Positions 5,955 to 14,941 of a DNA stretch of 15,472 bases are shown in pieces. Source of the DNA: Porticoccaceae bacterium (GTDB taxonomy: Bacteria; Pseudomonadota; Gammaproteobacteria; Pseudomonadales; Porticoccaceae); contig JALNZZ010000040.1 of assembly GCA_023229065.1 (NCBI GenBank), forward strand, positions 1-15,472, given 5' to 3'. The first letter of the stretch is position 1, and each line of letters begins with the position of its first letter. The position numbers were made by a program, and so were the translations under genes. A model generated the notes under the pieces. The model ran no database searches, was not told the origin of the DNA, and was given only the letters and a program-made list of their open reading frames with translations.

Positions 5955-8900
5955 TTATTCCTCGTTGCCGTTGTCGCCAGCATTGAGGGCTTCGGATAGC
6001 GCCGCTTCGACGTCGCTGGCGGATACACCCACCACTTCGGTGAGTGCCGCTTCGCGGCGTTTGCGACGCTGGGCGTGGTAGGCCAGACCAGTACCGGAGG
6101 GAATGAGACGCCCTACCACCACGTTTTCCTTGAGTCCGCGCAGATTGTCGCGCTTGCCGGTAACTGACGCTTCGGTGAGCACCCGGGTGGTCTCCTGGAA
6201 AGAGGCAGCCGAAATAAAGCTTTCGGTAGCCAGCGAGGCCTTGGTGATCCCCAGCAGCTGACGCTCGTATTTGGCAGGCAGCTTGTTCGCCAGTGCCAGC
6301 GCCTCGTTTTCGTCCAGTACCCGGTTGTACTCCACCTGCTCGCCCCGCACGAAGGAAGACTCACCCATATCAGTGATTTCCACCTTGCGCAACATCTGGC
6401 GAACGATGACTTCAATATGCTTGTCGTTGATCTTCACACCCTGCAGGCGGTAGACCTCCTGGATCTCGTTGACGATATATTTCGCCAGCGAGTCAACACC
6501 CTGCAGACGCAGGATATCGTGCGGGTTATCGGGACCATCGGCAATGACTTCACCGCGCTCTACCTGCTCACCCTCGTAGACACCCAACTGGCGCCACTTG
6601 GGAATCAGCTCCTCGTACACATCGCTGCCATCGGTAGGCGTGATAACCAGACGGCGCTTGCCTTTGGTTTCCTTACCGAAGCTGACGGTACCACTGACTT
6701 CCGCAAGGATAGCTGGATCCTTCGGCTTGCGCGCCTCGAACAGGTCGGCAACCCGCGGCAAACCACCCGTGATATCACGGGTTTTGGAGCCCTCTTGGGG
6801 AATGCGGGCAACAACATCACCGGCGCGAATCTGCTGGCCATCACTGAGAGTGACAATGGCGTTGGTAGGCAGCATGTAGTGAGCCGGCACCGTTGAGTTG
6901 GGGAACTGCAGCTGCTGGCCATCGGCATCCAGCAGGGTGACCATCGGCTTCATTTCCTTGCCGGCGGCAGGCCGCTCGTTGGGGTCGAGCACTGCAATAT
7001 TGGTCAGACCGGTCAGCTCATCGGTTTGACGGCGGACACTGAGGCCTTCTTCCATTCCCGAGAACGACACTGTACCCGCAACTTCACTGATGATCGGGTG
7101 CGTGTGGGGATCCCACTTGGCAACCACCTGGCCCGCATTGACGGCTTCACCATCTTTGATAGTGAGGATCGCACCATAGGGAATCTTGTAGCGCTCGCGC
7201 TCCCGACCATTGGCATCTGCCACCGCCAATTCACCGGAGCGGGACACTGCCACCTGGTCGTGCTCGCGCTCCACCAGCTTGACGTTGACAAGGCGAATGG
7301 TGCCGGCGGCTTTTACCTGGATATTGTCCACCGCCGAGGCTCGTGACGCTGCACCACCAATGTGGAAAGTACGCATGGTCAGCTGGGTACCGGGCTCACC
7401 GATGGACTGAGCGGCGATGACGCCCACTGCTTCGCCGACGTTGACCTTGTGACCACGTGCCAAATCGCGACCATAGCACTCAGCACAGATACCGTAGCGT
7501 ACTTCACAGGTAATCGGCGAGCGCACACTGACTTCGTCAATGCCCATGGTCTCGATCCGGTCTACCCAGGCTTCATCAATGATGGTACCAGCCGGCACGG
7601 CAATTTCATCGCTACCCGGCCTGAGCACATCGCGGGCTACCACTCGACCGAGGATACGGTCACCCAGCGACTCGATGATGTCACCACCCTCGATCACTGG
7701 GGACATGAGCAGTCCCTCAGTGGTGCCACAGTCGAGATCGGTGACCACCACGTCCTGAGCCACATCCACCAGACGCCGGGTCAGATAACCGGAGTTGGCA
7801 GTCTTCAGTGCGGTGTCCGCCAGCCCCTTACGAGCACCGTGAGTAGAGATAAAGTACTGAAGTACGTTCAACCCTTCACGGAAGTTGGCGACAATAGGTG
7901 TTTCGATGATGGAGCCATCGGGACGGGCCATCAAGCCCCGCATACCCGCCAACTGACGGATCTGGGCCGGCGAGCCCCGAGCACCGGAATCAGCCATCAT
8001 GAACACGGAGTTGAAGGACGGCTGCTCCGTCTCCACGCCGTCGCGTCCCACGACTTTTTCTTTGGAAATCCCTTCCATCATGGACTTGGCCACCAGATCG
8101 TTGGCCCGCGACCAGATATCGATTACTTTGTTGTACTTCTCGCCTTGAGTTACCAGTCCGGAAGCGAACTGGGTTTCGATCTCCATCACCTCCTCATCGG
8201 CGCGAGCAATGATATCCGCCTTGTTGGCAGGAATCATAAAGTCGTTGACGCCGATGGAAGAGCCAGAGCGGGTAGAGAAATCGAAGCCGGTGTACATCAA
8301 CTGGTCGGCAAAGATTACCGTCGCCTTGAGGCCAACGATACGATAGCACTGGTTGATGATGCGTGAAATGGCCTTCTTGGTCATCGCCTGGTTGACCAGG
8401 TCGAAAGACAGCCCCTCGGGGACAATTTCCCACAATAGAGCGCGACCAACAGTGGTTTCGCGCAGTGTTACCGTTTCAGTTTGTTCGCCATCAGCGCCAA
8501 TCTGCACCTCGCGGATGCGCACCCTGACCTTGGCCTGCAGATCGACCTGGCGGCTGTAGTAAGCGCGCGAAACCTCTGCCAGGTTGGCGAAGACCGCGCC
8601 TTCTCCTTTGGCGCCGACGCGATCGCGAGTCATGTAGTACAGCCCCAGCACCACGTCTTGAGAAGGTACGATGATGGGCTCGCCGTTGGCCGGTGACAGA
8701 ATATTGTTGGTAGACATCATCAAGGCGCGAGCCTCGAGCTGCGCTTCGATGGTGAGCGGCACGTGCACCGCCATCTGGTCACCGTCAAAGTCGGCGTTGA
8801 ACGCCGCACACACCAGCGGATGCAGCTGAATTGCCTTACCCTCAATCAGCACGGGCTCGAAAGCCTGAATGCCGAGACGGTGCAAAGTGGGGGCGCGGTT

Positions 8901-10169
8901 GAGCATCACCGGGTGCTCGCGGATCACCTCGTCGAGGATATCCCACACCACCGACTCTTCACGCTCGACCATTTTCTTGGCCGCCTTGATAGTGGTGGCC
9001 AAGCCGCGGGATTCCAGCTTGGAAAAAATAAACGGCTTGAACAGTTCCAGCGCCATGCGCTTGGGCAGGCCGCACTGGTGCAGACGCAAAGTCGGCCCGA
9101 CCACGATCACGGAGCGGCCCGAGTAGTCAACCCGCTTACCCAGCAAGTTCTGACGGAAACGACCCTGTTTACCCTTGATCATATCGGCGAGGGACTTCAG
9201 GGGACGCTTGTTGGAACCGGTGATGGCGCGACCGCGACGACCGTTGTCCAGCAAGGCATCCACTGCTTCCTGCAGCATGCGCTTCTCGTTGCGCACGATA
9301 ATGTCCGGGGCGCTCAGCTCCAGCAGACGCTTGAGGCGGTTGTTGCGGTTGATCACCCGGCGATACAAGTCGTTGAGGTCCGAGGTGGCAAAGCGGCCAC
9401 CGTCCAGAGGCACCAAGGGACGCAGATCCGGTGGCAGCACCGGCAGAGCCTCGAGAATCATCCACTCCGGCTTGTTGCCCGAGTTATAGAAGGCCTCCAA
9501 CAGCTTCAGCCGCTTGGACAGCTTCTTGCTCTTGGTCTCGGAGTTGGTATTGGGCAGCTCCTCGCGGATATCGGCGATTTCACGCTCCATATCGATTTCG
9601 CGCAGCAAGGCCTGAATGGCCTCGGCACCCATGCTGGCGCTGAACTCATCACCATATTCTTCCATGGCTTCGAAGTACTGCTCGTCGTTGAGCAGCTGGC
9701 CGCGCTCCAGAGTCGTCATGCCTGGGTCGGTGACGACAAAGGATTCGAAGTACAACACGCGCTCGATCTCGCGCAAGGTCATGTCAAGAAACAGACCAAT
9801 ACGGGACGGCAGTGACTTCAGGAACCAGATGTGCGCAACAGGGCTGGCCAGCTCGATATGGCCCATGCGATCGCGACGCACTTTGGCGAGTGTCACTTCT
9901 ACGCCACATTTCTCACAGACAATTCCGCGGTGCTTCATGCGCTTATACTTGCCGCACAGGCACTCATAGTCGCGCACTGGGCCAAAGATCTTGGCACAGA
10001 AAAGCCCTTCGCGCTCAGGCTTGAAGGTGCGGTAATTGATGGTTTCCGGCTTTTTGACTTCGCCGTAGGACCAGGAGCGAATCATTTCCGGCGACGCCAG
10101 GCCGATGCGGATGGCATCAAAATCGCCATTCTGTTCCTGGGACTTCAACATATTCAGTAAGTCTTTCAA
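5955..10169 (-). CDS. rpoC: DNA-directed RNA polymerase subunit beta'
   Basis: The subunit carrying the catalytic Mg2+ site of RNA polymerase. It has 1404 aa (E. coli 1407). The N-terminal Zn site has C70, C72, C85 and C88. The active-site loop NADFDGDQMA places D460, D462 and D464 exactly as in E. coli. The second Zn site uses C814, C888 and the pair in ICAEC (895 and 898). The length implies that the gammaproteobacterial trigger-loop insertion is retained. The start is TTG (10167-10169), supported by GGAGG (10177-10181) 7 nt upstream and by alignment of M-K-D-L-L-N with the E. coli N-terminus. The gene follows rpoB by 70 nt. No intrinsic terminator follows it, so read-through into rpsL is likely. 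Confidence 0.99.
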   Translation of the reverse strand: MKDLLNMLKSQEQNGDFDAIRIGLASPEMIRSWSYGEVKKPETINYRTFKPEREGLFCAKIFGPVRDYECLCGKYKRMKHRGIVCEKCGVEVTLAKVRRDRMGHIELASPVAHIWFLKSLPSRIGLFLDMTLREIERVLYFESFVVTDPGMTTLERGQLLNDEQYFEAMEEYGDEFSASMGAEAIQALLREIDMEREIADIREELPNTNSETKSKKLSKRLKLLEAFYNSGNKPEWMILEALPVLPPDLRPLVPLDGGRFATSDLNDLYRRVINRNNRLKRLLELSAPDIIVRNEKRMLQEAVDALLDNGRRGRAITGSNKRPLKSLADMIKGKQGRFRQNLLGKRVDYSGRSVIVVGPTLRLHQCGLPKRMALELFKPFIFSKLESRGLATTIKAAKKMVEREESVVWDILDEVIREHPVMLNRAPTLHRLGIQAFEPVLIEGKAIQLHPLVCAAFNADFDGDQMAVHVPLTIEAQLEARALMMSTNNILSPANGEPIIVPSQDVVLGLYYMTRDRVGAKGEGAVFANLAEVSRAYYSRQVDLQAKVRVRIREVQIGADGEQTETVTLRETTVGRALLWEIVPEGLSFDLVNQAMTKKAISRIINQCYRIVGLKATVIFADQLMYTGFDFSTRSGSSIGVNDFMIPANKADIIARADEEVMEIETQFASGLVTQGEKYNKVIDIWSRANDLVAKSMMEGISKEKVVGRDGVETEQPSFNSVFMMADSGARGSPAQIRQLAGMRGLMARPDGSIIETPIVANFREGLNVLQYFISTHGARKGLADTALKTANSGYLTRRLVDVAQDVVVTDLDCGTTEGLLMSPVIEGGDIIESLGDRILGRVVARDVLRPGSDEIAVPAGTIIDEAWVDRIETMGIDEVSVRSPITCEVRYGICAECYGRDLARGHKVNVGEAVGVIAAQSIGEPGTQLTMRTFHIGGAASRASAVDNIQVKAAGTIRLVNVKLVEREHDQVAVSRSGELAVADANGRERERYKIPYGAILTIKDGEAVNAGQVVAKWDPHTHPIISEVAGTVSFSGMEEGLSVRRQTDELTGLTNIAVLDPNERPAAGKEMKPMVTLLDADGQQLQFPNSTVPAHYMLPTNAIVTLSDGQQIRAGDVVARIPQEGSKTRDITGGLPRVADLFEARKPKDPAILAEVSGTVSFGKETKGKRRLVITPTDGSDVYEELIPKWRQLGVYEGEQVERGEVIADGPDNPHDILRLQGVDSLAKYIVNEIQEVYRLQGVKINDKHIEVIVRQMLRKVEITDMGESSFVRGEQVEYNRVLDENEALALANKLPAKYERQLLGITKASLATESFISAASFQETTRVLTEASVTGKRDNLRGLKENVVVGRLIPSGTGLAYHAQRRKRREAALTEVVGVSASDVEAALSEALNAGDNGNEE

Positions 10170-10199
10170 GGCCTTTCCTCCGGTGGATGCTTGCCTTCA

Positions 10200-10221
10200 C
10201 CCCCGGCTCGCAGGCCGGGGG
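10200..10221. repeat. GC hairpin between rpoB and rpoC
   Basis: A perfect 8-bp stem CCCCCGGC / GCCGGGGG (10200-10207, 10214-10221) with a 6-nt loop, in the 70-nt rpoB-rpoC gap. No T-tract follows, so it is not a classical terminator. It could pause polymerase, protect or expose an RNA end, or insulate the rpoC Shine-Dalgarno, which lies about 19 nt further on. Confidence 0.55.
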
Positions 10222-10239
10222 CGTCTTATCCAGTTGCGG

Positions 10240-13200
10240 TTACTCGTATTCCAGCTCGATGTTGATGCCCAGAGAGCGGATTTCCTTCACCAATACGTTG
10301 AAGGACTCAGGCATGCCTGGCTCCATGCGGTGATCGCCGTCGACGATATTTTTGTACATCTTGGTACGACCCGCCACATCATCGGATTTGACGGTGAGCA
10401 TCTCCTGCAGGGTATAGGTCGCCCCGTAGGCTTCCAGCGCCCACACTTCCATCTCTCCAAAGCGCTGGCCACCGAACTGGGCTTTACCGCCGAGAGGCTG
10501 CTGGGTAACCAGGCTGTAGGAGCCCGTGGAGCGAGCATGCATCTTGTCGTCGACAAGGTGGTTCAGTTTCAGCATGTACATATAGCCAACGCTCACCGGG
10601 CGGTCAAAGGCTTCACCGGTGCGACCATCGTACAGGACCATCTGACCGCTCTCGGGCATGCCAGCCAGCTTGAGCAGCTGCTTGATTTCCACTTCCTCCG
10701 CACCGTCGAATACCGGGGTGGCCATAGGAACACCGCCAGTGAGGTTCTGAGCCAGCTCGAGGACCTCTCCATCAGTCAGCGCCGAAACATCAGCGGGCTT
10801 GGTGCTTTCTCCGGTGTTGTAGATCTCCTGGATGAAGCTGCGTATCTCGGCAACCTTGCGCTGCTCTTCGAGCATGGCATTGATCTTCTCGCCCAGCCCC
10901 TTGGCGGCAAGGCCAAGATGGGTCTCAAGGATCTGCCCAACGTTCATCCGCGATGGCACGCCGAGAGGGTTCAAGACCACATCGACGGGCACGCCATTAT
11001 CGTCGTAGGGCATATCCTCGACCGGCATGATGGCCGAGATAACACCTTTGTTACCGTGGCGACCAGCCATCTTGTCACCGGGCTGTACACTGCGCTTGAC
11101 TGCCAGGTATACCTTGACGGTTTTGAGCACACCAGGGGCCAGATCATCGCCGCTCTGCAGCTTGTTCTTCTTGTCTTCAAAGCGCTCATCTTGCTGCTTG
11201 CGCCGCTCTTTGAGCAGCTCTTCAGCACGGGTCAGTTGCTCGTTGAGAGCATCATCTTCCATGCGCACTTTGAACCACTTTTCCTGGTCGAAGCTGGCTA
11301 CTGTCTCGGCGCTGAGCACATCGCCTTTCTTAAGACCGGGGGCCTTGACGACCTTTTTGCCCACCAGAGCATCCCGCAGACGTTCGAAGGTGGCGTTTTC
11401 CATAATGCGGAACTCGTCCTTCAGGTCCTTGCGGTACTCTTCCAGGGCTGCCTTTTCGATCTCCTTGGAGCGGGCATCTTTTTCCAGCCCTTCACGAGTG
11501 AACACCTGGACACCAATTACAGTCCCCTTGGTACTGCTTGGGACTCGCAGGGAGGTGTCTTTTACGTCCGAGGCTTTTTCACCAAAGATGGCGCGCAGCA
11601 GCTTTTCTTCTGGAGTGAGCTGAGTTTCACCCTTCGGCGTTACCTTGCCCACCAGAATATCGCCAGCAACCACTTCGGCACCTACGTACACAATGCCCGA
11701 CTCGTCGAGGCGCGATAGTGCTGACTCACCCACGTTAGGAATATCGGCAGTAATCTCTTCAGCGCCCAGCTTGGTGTCACGAGCAGTACAAGTCAGCTCC
11801 TGGATGTGAATGGTGGTAAAGCGGTCGTCCTGCACCACGCGCTCGGAAATGAGGATGGAGTCCTCAAAGTTGTAGCCATTCCAGGGCATGAAAGCGATGC
11901 GCATGTTCTGACCCAGGGCCAGCTCACCGAGATCCACAGAGGGACCATCGGCCAGGATATCGCCCTTGCCCACCACATCGCCCGCCTTGACGATGGGACG
12001 CTGATTGATACAGGTGTTCTGGTTGGAGCGGGTGTATTTGATCAAATTGTAGATGTCGACACCGGCATCACCGGCTTCCACTTCTTCGTCATTGACCCGC
12101 ACCACGATACGACCCGCATCGACGTTTTCGATCACGCCGCCGCGCTTGGCCACCACGCACACACCGGAGTCGCGGGCGACCACCCGCTCGATGCCGGTGC
12201 CCACCAGGGGCTTCTCGGCACGCAGGGTCGGCACCGCCTGACGCTGCATGTTCGAGCCCATCAAAGCACGGTTGGCATCATCGTGCTCAAGGAAGGGAAT
12301 CAGGGCCGCAGCAATGGAGACCACCTGGCGCGGCGATACATCCATATAGGAAACTTCCTGTGGCGGCTTGACGGTAAACTCGCCTTCATGACGCACCGTC
12401 ACCAGCTCTTCCGTCAATTCCCCCGCCTCGTTCACCTCCGCAGAGGCCTGAGCAATAATGTGATTGCTCTCTTCAATAGCTGACAGATATTCGATCTCAT
12501 CAGTGACCTTGCCATCGATAACCTTGCGATACGGCGCTTCGATAAAGCCGTAGTCGTTGGTGCGGGCATAGGTGGCCAAAGAGTTAATCAGTCCAATGTT
12601 GGGACCTTCCGGAGTCTCAATGGGGCAGACGCGGCCATAGTGAGTCGGGTGTACGTCGCGCACCTCAAAGCCGGCACGCTCGCGGGTCAGGCCACCCGGG
12701 CCAAGGGCCGAGACACGGCGCTTGTGGGTCACTTCCGACAGCGGGTTGTTCTGGTCCATGAACTGCGACAGCTGGCTGGAGCCGAAGAACTCTTTCATGG
12801 CGGCAGCAACGGGCTTGGCGTTGACCAGGTCCTGCGGCATCAGGCCTTCGCTCTCCACCACGGAGAGACGTTCTTTGACCGCGCGCTCGACACGCACCAA
12901 ACCGATACGGAACTGGTTTTCGGCCATTTCACCCACGGAGCGCACGCGCCGGTTACCAAGGTGATCGATGTCATCCACGATACCCTTGCCGTTGCGGATG
13001 TCGATCAGGCAGCGCATGACATCGACAATATCCTCGCGGTCGAGGGTGCCAGAGCCGAGCACCTCCTCGCGACCGAGGCGGCGGTTGAACTTCATGCGGC
13101 CGACCGCGGACAGATCGTAGCGCTCAAGGGTGAAAAACAGGTTGTTGAACAGATTCTCCGCAGACTCCTTGGTCGGCGGTTCGCCGGGGCGCATCATGCG

Positions 13201-14319
13201 ATAGATTTCGACCAGCGCCTCGAGCTGGGTGCGGGTGGGGTCGGCACGCAGCGTGTCGGACATAAAGGGTCCGCAGTCGAGGTCGTTAGTGTAGATCACC
13301 TCAATGCTTTTGATGTCCACATTGTTAAGCTTGTCCAGCGCCTCTGGAGTGAGCTCCGTGTTGCATTCAAACAACAGCTCACCGGTAGCCGGATCCACCA
13401 CATCTTTGGCCAGTACGCGACCGTGCAGGTATTCCGCTGGTACTTCCAGCTGGTTGATCTTGTCCGCTTCGAGCTGACGAATATGGCGCGCGGTAATACG
13501 GCGGCCTTCCTCAACGATGACCTTGCCATCCTTGCCTTTGATGTCAAAGCTGGCAATTTCACCACGCAGACGGCCAGGTTCGAGGTCGAGTACATAGTTG
13601 CCATCAGCCTTGATCTGGAAGCTGGTCACCTCAAAGAACATGCCGAGAATTTCCTCAGCGTTGTAGCCCAGAGCGCGCAGCAAAATAGTGGCTGGCAGCT
13701 TGCGCCGGCGGTCGATGCGCACGAAGAGCTGATCCTTCGGGTCGAACTCAAAGTCGAGCCAGGATCCGCGGTAGGGAATGATGCGGCCCGAGTAGAGCAG
13801 CTTGCCCGAGGAGTGAGTCTTGCCTTTGTCGTGGTCGAAGAACACACCCGGCGAACGGTGCAGCTGAGACACTATAACCCGCTCGGTACCATTGATGATA
13901 AAGGTGCCGTGGTCGGTCATCAGGGGGATTTCCCCCATGTAGACTTCCTGCTCCTTGATGTCCTTGATAGCCTTGTTGGAGGACTCTTTATCGTAGATGA
14001 CCAGCCGTACACGCACCCGCAGGGGCACGGCGAAGGTCACGCTGCGCAGTTTACAGTCCTCTTCATCGAACAGAGGCTTACCCAGGGTGTAGTCGACATA
14101 TTCCAGAGCAGCATTGCCAGAAAAGCTGACAATGGGAAAAACAGATTTGAAAGCGGCGTGGAGTCCTGCCTCGAGCCTCTCGCTGGCAGGAACACCCAAC
14201 TGAGTGAATTTACGATAGGAGTCCAGCTGTATGGCCAGCAGCGGTGGAAGTTCCATCACCTGCTGCAGCTTGCCAAAATCCTTGCGGATGCGTTTTTTCT
14301 CGGTGTAGGAGTAAGCCAT
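10240..14319 (-). CDS. rpoB: DNA-directed RNA polymerase subunit beta
   Basis: The second large catalytic subunit of RNA polymerase and the target of rifampicin. It has 1359 aa (E. coli 1342). The Rif cluster is wild type: SSQLSQFMDQNNPLSE followed by THKRR and SALGPGG, with D522, H532 and S537 matching E. coli D516, H526 and S531 (offset +6). GRVCPIETPEGPNIG follows, and GDKMAGRHGNKGVIS near the active centre is intact. The C-terminus contains FGEMEVWALEAYGA and ends near INIELEYE, as expected. ATG at 14317-14319 has GGTGA 6 nt upstream. The gene is separated from rplL by a 172-nt spacer with an attenuator-like hairpin and from rpoC by 70 nt. Nothing suggests resistance or damage. Confidence 0.99.
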   Translation of the reverse strand: MAYSYTEKKRIRKDFGKLQQVMELPPLLAIQLDSYRKFTQLGVPASERLEAGLHAAFKSVFPIVSFSGNAALEYVDYTLGKPLFDEEDCKLRSVTFAVPLRVRVRLVIYDKESSNKAIKDIKEQEVYMGEIPLMTDHGTFIINGTERVIVSQLHRSPGVFFDHDKGKTHSSGKLLYSGRIIPYRGSWLDFEFDPKDQLFVRIDRRRKLPATILLRALGYNAEEILGMFFEVTSFQIKADGNYVLDLEPGRLRGEIASFDIKGKDGKVIVEEGRRITARHIRQLEADKINQLEVPAEYLHGRVLAKDVVDPATGELLFECNTELTPEALDKLNNVDIKSIEVIYTNDLDCGPFMSDTLRADPTRTQLEALVEIYRMMRPGEPPTKESAENLFNNLFFTLERYDLSAVGRMKFNRRLGREEVLGSGTLDREDIVDVMRCLIDIRNGKGIVDDIDHLGNRRVRSVGEMAENQFRIGLVRVERAVKERLSVVESEGLMPQDLVNAKPVAAAMKEFFGSSQLSQFMDQNNPLSEVTHKRRVSALGPGGLTRERAGFEVRDVHPTHYGRVCPIETPEGPNIGLINSLATYARTNDYGFIEAPYRKVIDGKVTDEIEYLSAIEESNHIIAQASAEVNEAGELTEELVTVRHEGEFTVKPPQEVSYMDVSPRQVVSIAAALIPFLEHDDANRALMGSNMQRQAVPTLRAEKPLVGTGIERVVARDSGVCVVAKRGGVIENVDAGRIVVRVNDEEVEAGDAGVDIYNLIKYTRSNQNTCINQRPIVKAGDVVGKGDILADGPSVDLGELALGQNMRIAFMPWNGYNFEDSILISERVVQDDRFTTIHIQELTCTARDTKLGAEEITADIPNVGESALSRLDESGIVYVGAEVVAGDILVGKVTPKGETQLTPEEKLLRAIFGEKASDVKDTSLRVPSSTKGTVIGVQVFTREGLEKDARSKEIEKAALEEYRKDLKDEFRIMENATFERLRDALVGKKVVKAPGLKKGDVLSAETVASFDQEKWFKVRMEDDALNEQLTRAEELLKERRKQQDERFEDKKNKLQSGDDLAPGVLKTVKVYLAVKRSVQPGDKMAGRHGNKGVISAIMPVEDMPYDDNGVPVDVVLNPLGVPSRMNVGQILETHLGLAAKGLGEKINAMLEEQRKVAEIRSFIQEIYNTGESTKPADVSALTDGEVLELAQNLTGGVPMATPVFDGAEEVEIKQLLKLAGMPESGQMVLYDGRTGEAFDRPVSVGYMYMLKLNHLVDDKMHARSTGSYSLVTQQPLGGKAQFGGQRFGEMEVWALEAYGATYTLQEMLTVKSDDVAGRTKMYKNIVDGDHRMEPGMPESFNVLVKEIRSLGINIELEYE

Positions 14320-14337
14320 CAGTAGTCACCAGCACTT

Positions 14338-14388
14338 TCACTTTGGGGGCGTGGGATTGCAGTTCAAGCTGCGACCTCCTTTGGGAGG
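14338..14388 (-). promoter_or_regulatory. rpoB leader: sequestered consensus Shine-Dalgarno with a 9-codon reading frame
   Basis: The minus strand has AAAGGAGGTC, a near-complete match to the anti-Shine-Dalgarno sequence. It forms one arm of a hairpin CCTCC / GGAGG (14375-14379, 14384-14388). Seven nt downstream of GGAGG, a TTG opens a frame of 9 codons (14365-14367 to stop TGA 14338-14340; peptide M-N-C-N-P-T-P-P-K if TTG is used). Its stop lies 18 nt before the rpoB ATG. It could be a leader peptide coupled to rpoB translation, or a ribosome standby site. Only the sequence arrangement is observed; function is inferred. Confidence 0.3.
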
Positions 14389-14414
14389 CTCCTGTTCTCC
14401 TCACGAAAAACAGG

Positions 14415-14442
14415 AAAAGGCCGGCGGGAAGGCCCGCCAGCC
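14415..14442 (-). terminator. Attenuator-like hairpin between rplL and rpoB
   Basis: Arms 14419-14428 and 14433-14442 pair over 10 bp (one U-G) with a 4-nt loop, followed on the minus strand by TTTT and, four bases later, TTTTT. This is the form of a Rho-independent terminator. In E. coli a partial terminator in the same gap lowers rpoBC expression relative to rplJL, so partial read-through is the likely role here. A TACCTG / CAGGTA hairpin (14445-14450, 14459-14464) precedes it, and a CCTGTT / AACAGG pair (14391-14396, 14409-14414) follows it. Confidence 0.75.
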
Positions 14443-14491
14443 GATACCTGATATCAACCAGGTAGCAGAGCGCTATACACTATCTTCGAAC

Positions 14492-14863
14492 TTACTTCAG
14501 TTCGACAGTTGCGCCTGCTTCTTCCAGATCTTTCTTGGCTGCTTCAGCATCTTCTTTGGAGACGCCTTCCTTCAGTGTGGAAGGAGCGCCGTCTACCAGG
14601 TCTTTGGCTTCTTTCAGGCCCAGACCAGTGATGCTGCGAACGGCCTTGATCACGTTAACTTTCTTGTCGCCTGCAGCAGTGAGGACGATATCGAACTCTG
14701 TCTTCTCTTCTGCAGCAGCGCCAGCGTCGCCACCAGCTACCGCAACAGCGGCAACAGCGGCAGTTACGCCGAACTTCTCTTCCATGGCGGTGATCAGTTC
14801 GACAACGTCCTTAACGGACATTTCGGCGATTGCATTGATGATGTCTTCTTTAGTGAGTGACAT
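14492..14863 (-). CDS. rplL: 50S ribosomal protein L7/L12
   Basis: The multi-copy stalk protein that recruits and stimulates EF-Tu, EF-G and other factors. It has 123 aa (E. coli 121). The N-terminal dimerisation and L10-binding part starts MSLTKEDIINAIAEMSV. A flexible Ala/Gly hinge (about residues 37-52) follows, then the compact C-terminal domain with KTEFDIVL and VIKAVRSITGLGLKEAKDLV, the factor-binding face. It ends VELK. ATG at 14861-14863 has a modest GGGA upstream. It follows rplJ by 78 nt, and translation is probably coupled to L10 as in E. coli. An inverted repeat CGAACT / AGTTCG (14487-14492, 14499-14504) straddles the stop. Confidence 0.98.
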   Translation of the reverse strand: MSLTKEDIINAIAEMSVKDVVELITAMEEKFGVTAAVAAVAVAGGDAGAAAEEKTEFDIVLTAAGDKKVNVIKAVRSITGLGLKEAKDLVDGAPSTLKEGVSKEDAEAAKKDLEEAGATVELK

Positions 14864-14892
14864 GTGTCAGTTCCCATTGATGGAGCGCTTAC

Positions 14893-14905
14893 CGTTCACT
14901 GAACG
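14893..14905. repeat. Small hairpin in the rplJ-rplL spacer
   Basis: CGTTC / GAACG (14893-14897, 14901-14905) with a 3-nt loop, in the 78-nt gap and about 30 nt before the rplL ATG. It could influence rplL translation; there is no T-tract. Confidence 0.35.
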
Positions 14906-14941
14906 CGGCTCATTAAACATGGTATGGCGTGCGAATAACTC

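Noticed and set aside
12700..12790. Antibiotic-resistance alleles in rpoB (and rpsL at 5431-5814)
   Set aside because: The Rif-cluster residues and S12 K43/K88 are all wild type.
12640..14325. 561-codon open frame antisense to rpoB, and similar long antisense frames at 10105-11718 and 8763-9815
   Set aside because: Codon-phase shadows of rpoB and rpoC; the translations have no recognisable domains, and the sense genes are complete.
14359..14372. tRNA T-arm-like GCAGTTCAAGCTGC in the rpoB leader
   Set aside because: No acceptor, D or anticodon arms can be formed around it; it is a short palindrome only.
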